Assembly: GCF_900112955.1 (NCBI RefSeq)
Contig: NZ_FONP01000001.1
Coordinates: forward strand, 248,001 to 312,000
DNA: 64,000 nucleotides
Direction: 5' to 3'
Origin: Peptostreptococcus sp. D1
GTDB lineage: Bacteria > Bacillota > Clostridia > Peptostreptococcales > Peptostreptococcaceae
A program made the translations under genes and the position numbers. How positions within the stretch are numbered: position 1 is the stretch's first letter; each line of letters starts with the position of its first letter. Positions 10,060 through 19,276 of this stretch are shown here, one piece after another. The notes under the pieces were generated by a model that did no database searches, was not told the DNA's origin, and was given only the letters and a program-made list of their open reading frames with translations.

Positions 10060-10716
10060 CTATTTTTTTATTAGCTTCGATTCAAGTATCGACCTTACAT
10101 ACTTCATAATTTGAGATTTTCCTTCCTCTGGACTCATAAAGCCTTTATACACTCTAAACAGAATAGACTCGTATGTAAACGATGTAAGATCATTAATGAA
10201 ATCAATTGAACTCTCTTCAATATACCCTTTTCTTGCGATATCTTTCACCATAAGTATGTTTCTACTTTCTATTGAGTAGTTTTTTAACATTGAATTAATT
10301 ACATCACCATAGTCTTTTTCTTCTCTAGGGAAAACACTATAATACTCGTCAACATATTCGGAAATACTTCTATTTAATTGATTGAAAAACAGAGTATAAA
10401 ACACATCTACATTTTTCATGGTATGAAGCAGAAAACACTCCCATACAGCAAAATAATTATACATTATCTCATCATCAGATTTCTTGATATAATTCTTTAT
10501 ATCATCTAAATATTCCTCAAATGAAAAAAGACACACGAAAACTTTTAAATGCTCCAAGTTTTCAAAATAATTATACATTGTCGCACTGTTAAATCCAGAT
10601 AAATCCCCCACTTTTCTGATTGTTATAGCATCTATGCCTTCTTTTTCAAGAATTGTCCTAGCAGAATTTATCAGATTTTTCATGCTCATAATCTTGTAAG
10701 AATTCAATTCTTTCAT
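10060..10716 (-). CDS. TetR/AcrR family regulator
   Basis: A 218-residue regulator. The N-terminal HTH is at about residues 14-60 (ILEKEGIDAITIRKVGDLSGFNSATMYNYFENLE), with the TetR-typical tyrosine-rich recognition helix. The C-terminal ligand domain is divergent and rich in aromatic residues. AGGAGG precedes the ATG at 10716. No transporter or enzyme gene is next to it on either side, so the target is unknown. Confidence 0.85.
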   Translation of the reverse strand: MKELNSYKIMSMKNLINSARTILEKEGIDAITIRKVGDLSGFNSATMYNYFENLEHLKVFVCLFSFEEYLDDIKNYIKKSDDEIMYNYFAVWECFLLHTMKNVDVFYTLFFNQLNRSISEYVDEYYSVFPREEKDYGDVINSMLKNYSIESRNILMVKDIARKGYIEESSIDFINDLTSFTYESILFRVYKGFMSPEEGKSQIMKYVRSILESKLIKK

Positions 10717-11150
10717 TCAAAACCTCCTATAAAATAACTTTAATAGAAATAGTATACAACGAAATCTCAAATAATTAAAGAAAAATATATTAGAAATCTT
10801 TCTATACCTACACCTCAAGTATTCTATAGGCAATAAAATACTCCACGAAAATAAGGGTCGAAATAAATAAACCCTTATTTTTAGAAAAACATTTTAAAAG
10901 CACTACTATTTTCTTTCTTGTCTAAACGCTTTAATAATACTAATACAAATAGCCAGCATTATAAATACATATCATAAGCAATAAATTAATATACATTATT
11001 GTTATTAATAGAAATCTTATCATATCACAACTATCTTTATAAGTTTTTTTAACTATAATAATCATGGTTATTACCTATACTTATTATATGTTTTTACAAT
11101 ATATATTCAGAGATTTAAAAAACAGAATAAATTGTTTAGAACTTCAAAAA
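10717..11150. other. AT-rich intergenic region with one hairpin
   Basis: About 430 bases without a supported gene. AAATAAGGG (10849-10857) and CCCTTATTT (10872-10880) form a hairpin followed by Ts on the plus strand. It looks like a terminator with no gene in front of it. Rightward ORFs here that run into rplT are shadows. Confidence 0.4.
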
Positions 11151-11152
11151 AT

Positions 11153-11190
11153 AAAAAAACCTCGCAAATTTGAAATCAAATTTACAAGGT
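11153..11190 (-). terminator. Terminator of the infC-rpmI-rplT operon
   Basis: On the minus strand CCTTG-T-AAATTTG pairs with CAAATTTG-C-GAGG, and seven Ts follow. It begins 20 bases after the rplT stop codon. Confidence 0.85.
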
Positions 11191-11209
11191 CAATAATCAA
11201 AATATCTAA

Positions 11210-11563
11210 TTATAGGCTCTTCTTAGCTACATCTACTAGCTGTGCAAATCCATTTGGATCAGCAATAGCTAATTCTGAAAGCATCTTTCTATTTACTTCT
11301 ATTCCAGCCTTCTTTAGACCGTTCATGAACTTAGAATATGACATATCATTCATTCTACAAGCAGCATTTATTCTCTGAATCCAAAGCTTTCTGAAATCTC
11401 TCTTTTTCTGCTTTCTACCGATATAAGCATTCTTCAATGCCTTCATTACGAACTGGTTTGAAGTCTTGTAAAGCTTACTTCTTGATCCCTGGTATCCCTT
11501 TGCAAGCTTTAATACTTTTTTATGTCTCTTATGGGCGTTCATACCCTTCTTTACTCTTGCCAT
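11210..11563 (-). CDS. rplT: 50S ribosomal protein L20
   Basis: A 117-residue L20, full length. It opens [19 protein letters not shown] and contains [10 protein letters not shown] and the [12 protein letters not shown]-type core. L20 binds 23S rRNA early in large-subunit assembly. In Firmicutes it also represses its own operon by binding the leader upstream of infC; such a leader is visible at about 12396-12500. It is the last gene of infC-rpmI-rplT, 24 bases after rpmI. Confidence 0.98.
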   Translation of the reverse strand: MARVKKGMNAHKRHKKVLKLAKGYQGSRSKLYKTSNQFVMKALKNAYIGRKQKKRDFRKLWIQRINAACRMNDMSYSKFMNGLKKAGIEVNRKMLSELAIADPNGFAQLVDVAKKSL

Positions 11564-11587
11564 TTTAAATCCTCCGTATCCTTAATC

Positions 11588-11785
11588 TTACTTGTATGGT
11601 AATAACTGTGCTATTCTTCTTGCATCTCCATCACTAACTAATGTAGATTGTCTCAAGTTCATTTTAGTCTTAGCTGATTTTTTTGTAAGTATATGACTCT
11701 TATAAGCCTTCGCTCTTTTCAACTTACCGCTTCCTGTTCTTTTTAATCTTTTTGCTGCACCTCTATGTGTCTTCATCTTTGGCAT
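11588..11785 (-). CDS. rpmI: 50S ribosomal protein L35
   Basis: A 65-residue, strongly basic L35 starting [20 protein letters not shown]. The C-terminal region ends in RIAQLLPYK. It is the middle gene of the translation operon, 26 bases after infC and 24 before rplT. The AGGAGG-type site precedes the ATG. Confidence 0.98.
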   Translation of the reverse strand: MPKMKTHRGAAKRLKRTGSGKLKRAKAYKSHILTKKSAKTKMNLRQSTLVSDGDARRIAQLLPYK

Positions 11786-11811
11786 AACAAAGTCCTCCTC
11801 TCAATTATTAT

Positions 11812-12321
11812 CTATTTCTTTGGATCTATTATTGCAACCATATTATTCCCTTCAAATTTTGGGGGCTTTCCTGGTTCTCCAAACTCATTTAACATTCCAA
11901 TAAACTTATGCATGACTTCTTTACCAATATCTTTGTGACCTAATTCCCTACCTCTAAATCTCAGCTCAACCTTAACTTTGTCTCCCTTTTGTAGGAACTT
12001 GACAGCTTGGTTTGCCTTTGTCTTCAAATCATTGTCACCAATACCTGGTCTAAGTCTTACTTCTTTGATATTAATAGTCTTCTGTTTTTTCTTCGCTTCT
12101 TTTTCCTTCCTTGCCTGCTCATATTTGTACTTTCCATAGTCCATCATTTTACAAACAGGTGGTTCAGCATTTGGCGATATCATTGCAAGGTCCAAATTCT
12201 TTGAATTTGCGATATTCAAAGCTTCTTTCGTAGGCATAATCCCCAACTGTTCACCAGCTTCAGATAATACTCTTACTTCCTTTACATTGATTTCCTCATT
12301 GATTGCTAATTCCTTACTAAT
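11812..12321 (-). CDS. infC: Translation initiation factor IF-3 (probable ATT start)
   Basis: A 169-residue IF-3 with the N-domain (LAINEEINVKEVRVLSEAGEQLGI), the Lys-rich linker, and the C-domain (VELRFRGRELGHKDIG). IF-3 binds the 30S subunit and rejects non-canonical start codons. The best start is ATT at 12319-12321, giving MSKELAINEE, with AGAGGTG seven bases upstream. This repeats the AUU start by which E. coli infC senses its own product. A GTG at 12330 is in frame but lies inside the ribosome binding site. An L20 leader lies upstream. Confidence 0.93.
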   Translation of the reverse strand: MSKELAINEEINVKEVRVLSEAGEQLGIMPTKEALNIANSKNLDLAMISPNAEPPVCKMMDYGKYKYEQARKEKEAKKKQKTINIKEVRLRPGIGDNDLKTKANQAVKFLQKGDKVKVELRFRGRELGHKDIGKEVMHKFIGMLNEFGEPGKPPKFEGNNMVAIIDPKK

Positions 12322-12365
12322 ACAGAACACCTCTACTTTCTTGTCGTTTAAAATACACTTACTAA

Positions 12366-12500
12366 AATAAAAAAAGACGGATTATAAAATCCGCCATAAG
12401 TTCAAATTGAGCGACAAAAAACACTGTACGCATAAACTTATTAACCTTACTAAGCATTGCCGTAAGGTGAGAACGGATTCTACTTGTTTTTATCTACCTA
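12366..12500 (-). ncRNA. L20 leader of the infC-rpmI-rplT operon with intrinsic terminator
   Basis: The minus-strand transcript contains GTTCTCACCTTACGGC followed by a paired AGTAAGGTTAATA segment, which matches the Firmicutes L20 leader (RF00558) core. It ends in a terminator: GGCGGATTTTATAATCCGTC plus seven Ts (12366-12395). L20 binding to the leader favours termination and shuts down infC, rpmI and rplT. The boundaries are approximate. Confidence 0.8.
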
Positions 12501-12503
12501 TCT

Positions 12504-12533
12504 ACTATACAGCATACTATGCATATATGTCAA
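12504..12533 (-). promoter_or_regulatory. Promoter of the infC operon
   Basis: On the minus strand TTGACA (12528-12533) and TATAGT (12504-12509) are 18 bases apart. Transcription would start just before the L20 leader. Confidence 0.7.
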
Positions 12534-12671
12534 TAGTTTTTTTCGCTATTATGTGAAAATCTTCATAAAATTCGTTAAGCACAATGTTTTTCAAAATATG
12601 ATTTTCAAAATATCATATTTAAATTATTGTATTTAAAATATCATATTAACTAAGCTACAATAACAAACTTA

Positions 12672-13688
12672 CTATGATTGAATAATAATCTTATCTCTTA
12701 TATCATCAATATTACTCTTATTTCTCGAAAAATACAATACTCCATTGCTTTCCCTTATATTGACATATCCATAATTCACCAACAGCTCTACATGAGCCAT
12801 TGTTTCACCTGAAGCAAAGTATTTCTGAGCTGGCGGAAATTCATCCCAGCTATTTGCTCTGATTCTCCATTTAATATTAGATGCAATATTTCTAATCGTA
12901 TATTCTTTTCCATCCTCTAGTGAATTAAACACCTCAGCCAATCTCTCAAAATGATGCTCTGTAATTTCATCAATTCTTGCTTTATGGTCGGTCACCAGAT
13001 CTCTATGTGTTGAAAAGCAATAATCTACATCTAATTTCTTCAATTTATGTATTGTATTTAGATACTTTTCTAGCATATTTTTGTACTCAACCCCCCAAAA
13101 AGTAATATTCGGAGTGATTGTATTTAGAATAGTATCTGCACAAAATAATATCTTATGCTCTCTTTCATATAAGCCTATATGTCCCGGAGTGTGACCAACC
13201 AAATCCAGAACTTCAAAGCAATACTCTCCAATATCAATCGTATCACCCTCTTTTAGAGCTGTGTACTCAAACTGACTTGATAGCTGATATTTGTATCCCG
13301 GATTATCTGTAACATCAAACTCTTCTTCTATTCCATATTTTGTTATCAAATCCAACGATTTGCTCCAATATTCTCCAGTAGCTGTAATCTCAAGCAATTT
13401 TCCATCTTCATCACTCGTATAAATATCGCAGCCTTCCTCGTAAAAATAAGATATCAAGCCTGAATGATCAGAATGAAGATGTGTAACTATCAGCGAAACA
13501 TCTTTAATCTGTAGTCCAAGCTCCTTTAGACCAGCGACCATACTTTCTTTGGACTCTTTCATATTGTACCCTGTATCCAGCACATAGCTCTCATTTTCAC
13601 CCTTTATTACATAAATATGAATAGCTTTTAATGGGCTGTTTGGCAATACAACAGGAAAGGAGTAAATATTTTTACATAATTGTTCCAT
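12672..13688 (-). CDS. Metallo-beta-lactamase fold hydrolase
   Basis: A 338-residue cytosolic MBL-fold protein. The metal-binding motif THLHSDHSG is at about residues 69-77, with a second-site His in GHTPGH and an Asp in FCADTIL. The C-terminal 100 residues form an extra helical domain with a winged-helix look (VELLVNYGYVNIRES). It resembles the broad family of MBL hydrolases with a C-terminal DNA-binding-like domain found in Clostridia. The substrate is unknown. GAGAGG precedes the ATG. Confidence 0.85.
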   Translation of the reverse strand: MEQLCKNIYSFPVVLPNSPLKAIHIYVIKGENESYVLDTGYNMKESKESMVAGLKELGLQIKDVSLIVTHLHSDHSGLISYFYEEGCDIYTSDEDGKLLEITATGEYWSKSLDLITKYGIEEEFDVTDNPGYKYQLSSQFEYTALKEGDTIDIGEYCFEVLDLVGHTPGHIGLYEREHKILFCADTILNTITPNITFWGVEYKNMLEKYLNTIHKLKKLDVDYCFSTHRDLVTDHKARIDEITEHHFERLAEVFNSLEDGKEYTIRNIASNIKWRIRANSWDEFPPAQKYFASGETMAHVELLVNYGYVNIRESNGVLYFSRNKSNIDDIRDKIIIQS

Positions 13689-13795
13689 TTTTAACCTCTC
13701 ACATCTTCCCTAATAATCACTCTAAAATAAATTTATTTATATATTTCATCGTCCGTATATTTAAGCAAATACTTCGATGTGGATTTAATCACGTG

Positions 13796-13817
13796 CTACT
13801 ATACAAATGTATAGTAG
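13796..13817. repeat. Perfect 9-bp inverted repeat
   Basis: CTACTATAC (13796-13804) and GTATAGTAG (13809-13817) flank AAAT between the DUF3841 stop and the MBL start. No U tract follows on either strand. It may be an operator for the MBL gene or a weak terminator. Confidence 0.4.
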
Positions 13818-13835
13818 TACCTTAAATTGCCAGTC

Positions 13836-14471
13836 CTAGTCCAATATATATTCTTCAGGTATGGACTCTCCTGGTCTCACTATATGTTTAATCCAATCTT
13901 TTTTTATTTCCCATATATTTGCTTGGACACAAAAAATATTCCAGCTATCCACGTCGAATACTCTAATCCAACTATCCTTTATTCGTTTTTCTTCCAATGG
14001 GTACTGTCTAGCATAGCGACCTTGAATAAATTCAAAAGAATTTTTATATCCTTTTTCCTTGATTTCAGCCCTGTATTTTTCCAAATCATCATCGTTCGTC
14101 GGAACATAGTGTAAATTCAGAACATAGTCCCATTTCAATCCATCAAAATATATTATCTCCTCGTTTGGAACCTCAAGAACGTACGCAACTTCACCTTCGT
14201 ATGGTCTCATACAATTCCTGGCACTGACAGAGCACCAAATCTGATATTCCACATCATCTGGTTTTGAGACTCTCTCCTTTGCAGCATCGACAAACCAATC
14301 ATAACACATCAGTATCAATGGAGAAATATCATCCATATGTTCCTTAATATATATTTTTTTATTGATAAATCTTCCTTTTTCTTCCAATACTTTTAGCGAT
14401 CTCTCATCTTGGCTAGTAAATAGCAAAGTTTTACCGTTTCTCGAGTACGGATTAATTCTACTATAGTCCAT
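13836..14471 (-). CDS. DUF3841-type hypothetical protein
   Basis: A 211-residue soluble protein that I place in DUF3841 by its overall pattern (LLFTSQDERSLKVLEEKGRF at the N-terminus, YDWFVDAA, and a tryptophan-rich C-terminal half with WIRVFDVDSWN). No catalytic motif is evident. The family's function is unknown. The gene stands 32 bases downstream of the methionine aminopeptidase gene on the same strand and could be co-transcribed with it. Confidence 0.55.
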   Translation of the reverse strand: MDYSRINPYSRNGKTLLFTSQDERSLKVLEEKGRFINKKIYIKEHMDDISPLILMCYDWFVDAAKERVSKPDDVEYQIWCSVSARNCMRPYEGEVAYVLEVPNEEIIYFDGLKWDYVLNLHYVPTNDDDLEKYRAEIKEKGYKNSFEFIQGRYARQYPLEEKRIKDSWIRVFDVDSWNIFCVQANIWEIKKDWIKHIVRPGESIPEEYILD

Positions 14472-14503
14472 ATCAACACCTCCGATTCATTGATTAAATT
14501 CCC

Positions 14504-15370
14504 TTAATAAGAAATTATTTCATAACCATCCTCAGTTACCAATATCTGATGTTCCCATTGTGCTGAAAGACTTCCATCCTTTGTGTACGAAGTCCAACCA
14601 TTTTTCTTATCAACATAAACCTGAGGCTTTCCGATATTTATCATCGGCTCAATCGTAAAAATCATCCCTGGAACCATCAGCATACCTGTATCCTTCACTC
14701 CCACATGAGAAACAAAAGGTTCTTCATGGAATTCATTACCAATTCCATGCCCACCAAACATCGTTACTACAGAGTATCCTCTAGACTCAGCATATTCCTG
14801 AATGGCAGCTCCAATATCCCCTATATGTCCCCATGGCTTAACCTGTTCAATACCTACTTCCAAACACCCCTTCGTAATTTCGACTAATTTTTTCGCTTCA
14901 TCAGAGGCTCCTTTCATTACAAACATTCTCGATGCATCGGAAAAATAACCATCCTTAATAGTCGAAACATCAACATTAATAATATCGCCTTCCTTTAAAA
15001 TAACGTTCTTGTCAGGAATACCATGACAAACTTCATTATTGATCGAAGTACAACAGCTCTTTGGAAATCCTTCATAATCAAGAGGTGCTGGAATAGCACC
15101 ATGCTCAGTCGTAAAATCATAAACCAGCTTATCAATATCCTCAGTACTCATACCAACCCTTATATTTTTAGACACATGGTCTAATATACCTGTGTTTACT
15201 ATAGCACTAGCCTTGATCATTTCTATTTCTCTAGGCGTTTTTATCATACCCCTATCAGGAACTATGTGTCCTTTTAGCTCAAATTCTCTTATTTTTTCAT
15301 CAATTTCCATGTGGCACTTCTTATACTTTTTTTCGCTGCCACACCAGCACTTATCATTTCTATTTTGCAT
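14504..15370 (-). CDS. map: Type I methionine aminopeptidase with N-terminal SEC-C zinc motif
   Basis: A 288-residue enzyme that removes the initiator Met. Residues 1-22 are a SEC-C motif (NDKCWCGSEKKYKKCH), a zinc-binding ribosome-docking element found in MetAP1c-type enzymes. The catalytic domain shows metal ligands in NVDVSTIKDGYFSD, in FGGHGIGNEFHEEP and in IFTIEPM, plus a Glu near the C-terminus (AQWEHQIL). The ATG at 15370 fits the usual start of this family. A TTG 18 bases upstream is an alternative. A SEC-C-free paralogue may exist elsewhere in the genome. Confidence 0.92.
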   Translation of the reverse strand: MQNRNDKCWCGSEKKYKKCHMEIDEKIREFELKGHIVPDRGMIKTPREIEMIKASAIVNTGILDHVSKNIRVGMSTEDIDKLVYDFTTEHGAIPAPLDYEGFPKSCCTSINNEVCHGIPDKNVILKEGDIINVDVSTIKDGYFSDASRMFVMKGASDEAKKLVEITKGCLEVGIEQVKPWGHIGDIGAAIQEYAESRGYSVVTMFGGHGIGNEFHEEPFVSHVGVKDTGMLMVPGMIFTIEPMINIGKPQVYVDKKNGWTSYTKDGSLSAQWEHQILVTEDGYEIISY

Positions 15371-15499
15371 AATTCTACCATGGTGCAACTTTACACCACA
15401 TTCCCCTTCCTTTTCTCTAAGCTACATCTCTATTATATATTTAATGATACCACATTTTGTATTGTTCTATAACATTTTTTTTAAAGTTATGATTAGCCG

Positions 15500-15593
15500 A
15501 AAATTGTATCGATACAATTTTGTTTTTTATATTAAAAATACCATTATAATTGACTTTATTTGAAATAGTATATAAAATTGTATCTGTATCATG
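15500..15593 (+). promoter_or_regulatory. Pair of palindromic operator-like sites upstream of the ECF S-component
   Basis: Site 1 (15500-15521) is a perfect 22-base palindrome with the core ATTGTATCGATACAAT. Site 2 (15574-15593) repeats AAAATTGTATC and continues with an imperfect right half, TGTATCATG. Site 1 is 28 bases upstream of the -35 and site 2 overlaps the -10 and likely start point. The spacing suits a looping repressor. The regulator is unidentified. Confidence 0.6.
15550..15578 (+). promoter_or_regulatory. Promoter of the ECF S-component gene
   Basis: TTGACT (15550-15555) is followed by TAAAAT (15573-15578) at a 17-base spacing, with TATAAA overlapping at 15571. The operator-like site 2 covers the -10. 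Confidence 0.6.
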
Positions 15594-15671
15594 AAGTAGT
15601 AATTGTTTTATTTATAGAAATTACGTCGATAATTATGGATTGATAATAAAAAATTTGATAAGGAGGATTAC

Positions 15672-16277
15672 ATGAGAAACGAAAAACTTACTTTGATTAC
15701 TCAAACAGCAATATTAGCTGCACTTTGCTTTGTGACTTTCACATTTTTGCAAATAAAGATTCCAGTTCCAGGTGGAGATGCAACTTCAATACATTTTGGA
15801 AATGTATTCTTGGTGTTAGCAGCATTATTAATAGGTGGTGTATACGGTGGATTAGCAGGTGCTATTGGTATGACTATTGCCGATCTACTAGATCCAGTAT
15901 ATATAATTGTTGCTCCAAAAACATTTATTTTAAAGCTTTGTATAGGACTTATTGTTGGAGCAATTGCTCATAAATACGCAAAGATAAATGGAAGTGATGA
16001 CAAAAAATATATTATTAAATGGGCGATTATTGCTTCAATAATCGGAATGGGTTTTAATGTCGTAGCAGATCCAATTGTTGGGTATTTTTACAAAGTGTAT
16101 ATAATAGGTCAACCAACAGATGCAGCTACAATTTTAGCAAAATTGAGTGCAGGAGTCACTTTTTTCAATGCAATAACAACAGTCGTAATAGCCAATTTGA
16201 TATATGCATCATTAAGACCAATACTAATTAAATCTAATTTATTGGTTAACTATCAAAAAAGTAAAAAAGCAGCATAA
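15672..16277 (+). CDS. ECF transporter S component, substrate unknown
   Basis: A 201-residue integral membrane protein with about six helices. It has the ECF S-component layout, including the Gly/Ala-rich segment VLAALLIGGVYGGLAGAIGM followed by an acidic TIADLLDP turn. S components bind a vitamin or its precursor and share the EcfA-EcfA'-EcfT energy module encoded elsewhere (group II). The tail is basic. AAGGAGG lies ahead of the ATG. No riboswitch was recognised in the leader, which instead carries a palindromic operator pair. The substrate cannot be read from sequence alone. Confidence 0.82.
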   Translation: MRNEKLTLITQTAILAALCFVTFTFLQIKIPVPGGDATSIHFGNVFLVLAALLIGGVYGGLAGAIGMTIADLLDPVYIIVAPKTFILKLCIGLIVGAIAHKYAKINGSDDKKYIIKWAIIASIIGMGFNVVADPIVGYFYKVYIIGQPTDAATILAKLSAGVTFFNAITTVVIANLIYASLRPILIKSNLLVNYQKSKKAA

Positions 16278-16327
16278 TACTTATATTTAATTATAAAAAT
16301 AAGTATTATCATAAAATGCCTAATTTG

Positions 16328-16399
16328 AAATAGAAGTACCATTATTATACTCCACTAAAATGCTTTGTCATTTTATAATATGTTGCTTCTATTTTTTTA
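16328..16399 (+). terminator. Terminator after the ECF S-component
   Basis: AAATAGAAG (16328-16336) pairs with CTTCTATTT (16386-16394), and Ts follow. The loop is long and may hold a smaller stem. Confidence 0.5.
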
Positions 16400-16573
16400 T
16401 TTTTTGTTGAAATAAATAATTTTTAGCATAATAATTTTTCTACAAGCTACCACGCTATAAGCTTCTATGATTTAGCCTATTGTAGTATTTAGTAAATTAT
16501 TATGATATAATATTCTCAGTAAACAGTTTTGTTTTTCAATCTATTTCTAACTATATTTAGAGGAGGATATTTC

Positions 16574-18256
16574 ATGGAGGATTTTGATTCACTTTTTACT
16601 AATATTGATAAATTGTATGAGATTATTTTTTTCGCATTTATATTATTCATTTTCATTGCCATATACAATTTGATCTTAAAAATACGATATTCAGATTATA
16701 TAAAAAAATCTATAGATACAAATTGGGGAACAAAAAAAGAAAAAAAGGAACAAAATAATAATATTATTTTATTATCAAAATACATATCAAAAAACTCAGA
16801 AATCAATGATAAAACCTGGAATGATTTTAATATGGATTTATTGCTTTCAGAAATAGATCACACCGAGTCATATTTAGGAACGGTTATGCTTAAATATCTT
16901 CTTAAAAATCCCAAATACAATATTGATGATATTGAAACAACATTTAGTGAGATCTCTGAAATAAAATCAAATATACCAACAGCAAAAAGAATCAAGCAAA
17001 GTTTAGCAAAAATTGGCGAAAACTTAAAAACAGATGTTTCACTATTTCTAGAAAATGGAATTGATCCAAGTGAATTTAATCCAAAAATATATATTGTATT
17101 AGGAGCACTTCCACTTTTTTCCATATTACTATTCTTTATTAACAAAAAATTTGCATTAATATTGCTAATAGTGTCATTATTAACAAATATTGTACTAAGC
17201 GAAAAAATAAAAAAAGAAATCTACTCGCACTTGAAAAACTTTAAAGAAATTGGAAAAATTATACAAGTTGCAAACAGAATAAAGATATTATCTCCAGACA
17301 TTCTTTACGACAGAATAAATAAAATAACAGCTACCACAGATAATCTAAATGAATTAAATTCTAAACTAGCTAGATACACTTCATTTAATGATATGACCTC
17401 TGAAATGTCTGCGTTGTCTACTTTGGTTTCAATGTTTTTTCTAATTGAACCAATTAATTTCTTCCTTGTAAGGGATTTGATTAATAATCATATAAACGAT
17501 ATCAGAATATTGGTTGAGGAAGTCGGAAAGCTTGATGCTGTTTTGGGCATGGCAAGCTACCTTGATTATAACAAAAATTATTGCAAGGTCAAATGGGATA
17601 GCGATGTTATTCACTACGAAAATACATATCACCCTCTTTTAAAATCACCTGTACCGAACAGTATAACAGTGTGTAATCCCAAAATAATATTATCTGGATC
17701 AAATGCCTCTGGGAAATCAACATTTTTGAAATTAATTGGTATCAATCAGATATTTGCACAAACCTTTGGAATATGCTTTGCAGAATCAGCTATATGTTGT
17801 ATTCATAAAATCACAAGTTCAATGAATAGTGAGGATGATATTTCAAGTGGTGATAGTTACTTTATGTCTGAAGCAAAAGCTGTAAAAAAAATCGTGGATT
17901 CTGTAAAAAATAATGATATTAAGCACTTGATAATAATGGACGAGCTGTTTAGAGGAACAAACACTGTTGAAAGAATTAACTCGACATTTGCACTTCTTAA
18001 TTACCTATCTAATAAACATGACACATCGATGTTTATTGCTACACATGACTTGGAGCTTATTTCTTCACTAAATCATTTTGAAAACTATCACTTTAGCGAG
18101 CTGATTGAAAATGACAATATGAAGTTTGATTACAAGCTAAAAAATGGTCCTGCTAAAAGCACAAATGCTCTCGAAATAATTAGAATTGTAGGATTTCCAA
18201 AAGAAATTTACTTGGAGGCACTAAATGAACCTGTTGTAAAATCACGAGATTATTAG
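16574..18256 (+). CDS. Membrane-anchored MutS-like ATPase
   Basis: A 560-residue protein. It has one N-terminal hydrophobic helix (residues 12-36) and a pair of membrane-type helices near 178-215. A lever/clamp-like helical region leads into a MutS domain V ATPase. Walker A is GSNASGKST (about 375), Walker B is LIIMDELFRGTN, and the following switch is FIATHDLELIS. The mismatch-binding domain I and the Smr domain of MutS2 are absent. MutS-family proteins with membrane segments occur in Clostridia and Bacteroidetes, and their role is unknown. AGAGGAGG precedes the ATG at 16574. The gene stands alone with its own strong terminator. Confidence 0.85.
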   Translation: MEDFDSLFTNIDKLYEIIFFAFILFIFIAIYNLILKIRYSDYIKKSIDTNWGTKKEKKEQNNNIILLSKYISKNSEINDKTWNDFNMDLLLSEIDHTESYLGTVMLKYLLKNPKYNIDDIETTFSEISEIKSNIPTAKRIKQSLAKIGENLKTDVSLFLENGIDPSEFNPKIYIVLGALPLFSILLFFINKKFALILLIVSLLTNIVLSEKIKKEIYSHLKNFKEIGKIIQVANRIKILSPDILYDRINKITATTDNLNELNSKLARYTSFNDMTSEMSALSTLVSMFFLIEPINFFLVRDLINNHINDIRILVEEVGKLDAVLGMASYLDYNKNYCKVKWDSDVIHYENTYHPLLKSPVPNSITVCNPKIILSGSNASGKSTFLKLIGINQIFAQTFGICFAESAICCIHKITSSMNSEDDISSGDSYFMSEAKAVKKIVDSVKNNDIKHLIIMDELFRGTNTVERINSTFALLNYLSNKHDTSMFIATHDLELISSLNHFENYHFSELIENDNMKFDYKLKNGPAKSTNALEIIRIVGFPKEIYLEALNEPVVKSRDY

Positions 18257-18320
18257 AATTTTTCAAAATAAAGACTCCATGTCAAATAACGTTGACGATA
18301 ATTTAAATCAATTACAACCG

Positions 18321-18354
18321 TAAAACAGTGTAGCAAATTTGCTACACTGTTTTT
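18321..18354 (+). terminator. Strong terminator after the MutS-like gene
   Basis: AAACAGTGTAGCAAA pairs with TTTGCTACACTGTTT with almost no loop, and Ts follow on the plus strand. The stem is near-perfect, so it can work in both directions. Confidence 0.85.
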
Positions 18355-18518
18355 GATAAGGAGATTTCTACCTAGGTATGAAAAGCTTTTGAAAGCAATA
18401 GCTAACAAACTTCTCAATACTAGATTATGTATAATATAAACAAATCATTCTAAAACTTTAGATTGATTTGAATAATTAACTACTTTATTTCCTATTTTCA
18501 TTTTTGTTCTTAAAAATC

Positions 18519-19262
18519 TTATATTAATATTTTTGCAAAGAAGTCTTTTGCTCTTTCGCTCTTTGGATTATTAAATACTTCCTCAGGCGAACCGTCCTCA
18601 ACAATTTTTCCTCCATCAACGAAAATAACTCTATCAGCAACTTCTTTTGCAAATCCCATTTCATGAGTCACTATCGCCATTGTCATTCCTTCATCTGCAA
18701 GCTCTTTTATAACATCAAGAACTTCCTTAACCATTTCTGGATCTAATGCTGAAGTAGGCTCGTCGAACAGCATCATATCTGGTTCCATTGCCAAAGCTCT
18801 TGCAATAGCAATACGCTGCTGTTGTCCACCAGATAACTGATTAGGGAAAGAATTCTTTTTTTCTATAAGACCCACTCTTGTAAGCAATTCTTCTGCCTTT
18901 TTTTCAGCATCTGCTTTGCTTATTCCTTTTACTTTCATAGGTGCAAGAGTGATGTTTTCTATTATAGATTTATTTGGAAATAGGTTAAAATTTTGAAAAA
19001 CCATGCCGATATTTTCTCTGATTTTATCTATATTCTTTTTATTTTCCATTATACTCTGACCTTCAAACACTATATCTCCAGCTGTAGGCTGTTCCAACAA
19101 ATTCATACATCTTAAGACAGTGCTTTTTCCTGAGCCGGATGGACCGATTATTACAACGATATCACCTTTATCAATTTCTAAATCTATACCCTTTATTACT
19201 TCAAGATTTCCAAATGATTTATGTAAATCCTTTATTTCTAGTAAAACCTCTTTTTCTTTCAT
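18519..19262 (-). CDS. glnQ: Polar amino-acid ABC transporter ATP-binding protein
   Basis: A 247-residue ATPase of the PAAT (GlnQ/HisP) family. Walker A is GPSGSGKST, the Q-loop is [12 protein letters not shown], the signature is LSGGQQQR, Walker B is [13 protein letters not shown], and the switch is [14 protein letters not shown]. It energises amino-acid import with the permease and binding protein encoded just upstream. The ATG at 19262 has GGAGG nine bases upstream. The symbol reflects the family, not a proven glutamine specificity. The operon is under T-box control, which points to one particular amino acid. Confidence 0.93.
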   Translation of the reverse strand: MKEKEVLLEIKDLHKSFGNLEVIKGIDLEIDKGDIVVIIGPSGSGKSTVLRCMNLLEQPTAGDIVFEGQSIMENKKNIDKIRENIGMVFQNFNLFPNKSIIENITLAPMKVKGISKADAEKKAEELLTRVGLIEKKNSFPNQLSGGQQQRIAIARALAMEPDMMLFDEPTSALDPEMVKEVLDVIKELADEGMTMAIVTHEMGFAKEVADRVIFVDGGKIVEDGSPEEVFNNPKSERAKDFFAKILI

Positions 19263-19276
19263 TTCATACAACCTCC

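Noticed and set aside
11064-11378. Rightward ORF running into rplT
   Set aside because: It is antisense to rplT over much of its length and crosses the operon terminator.
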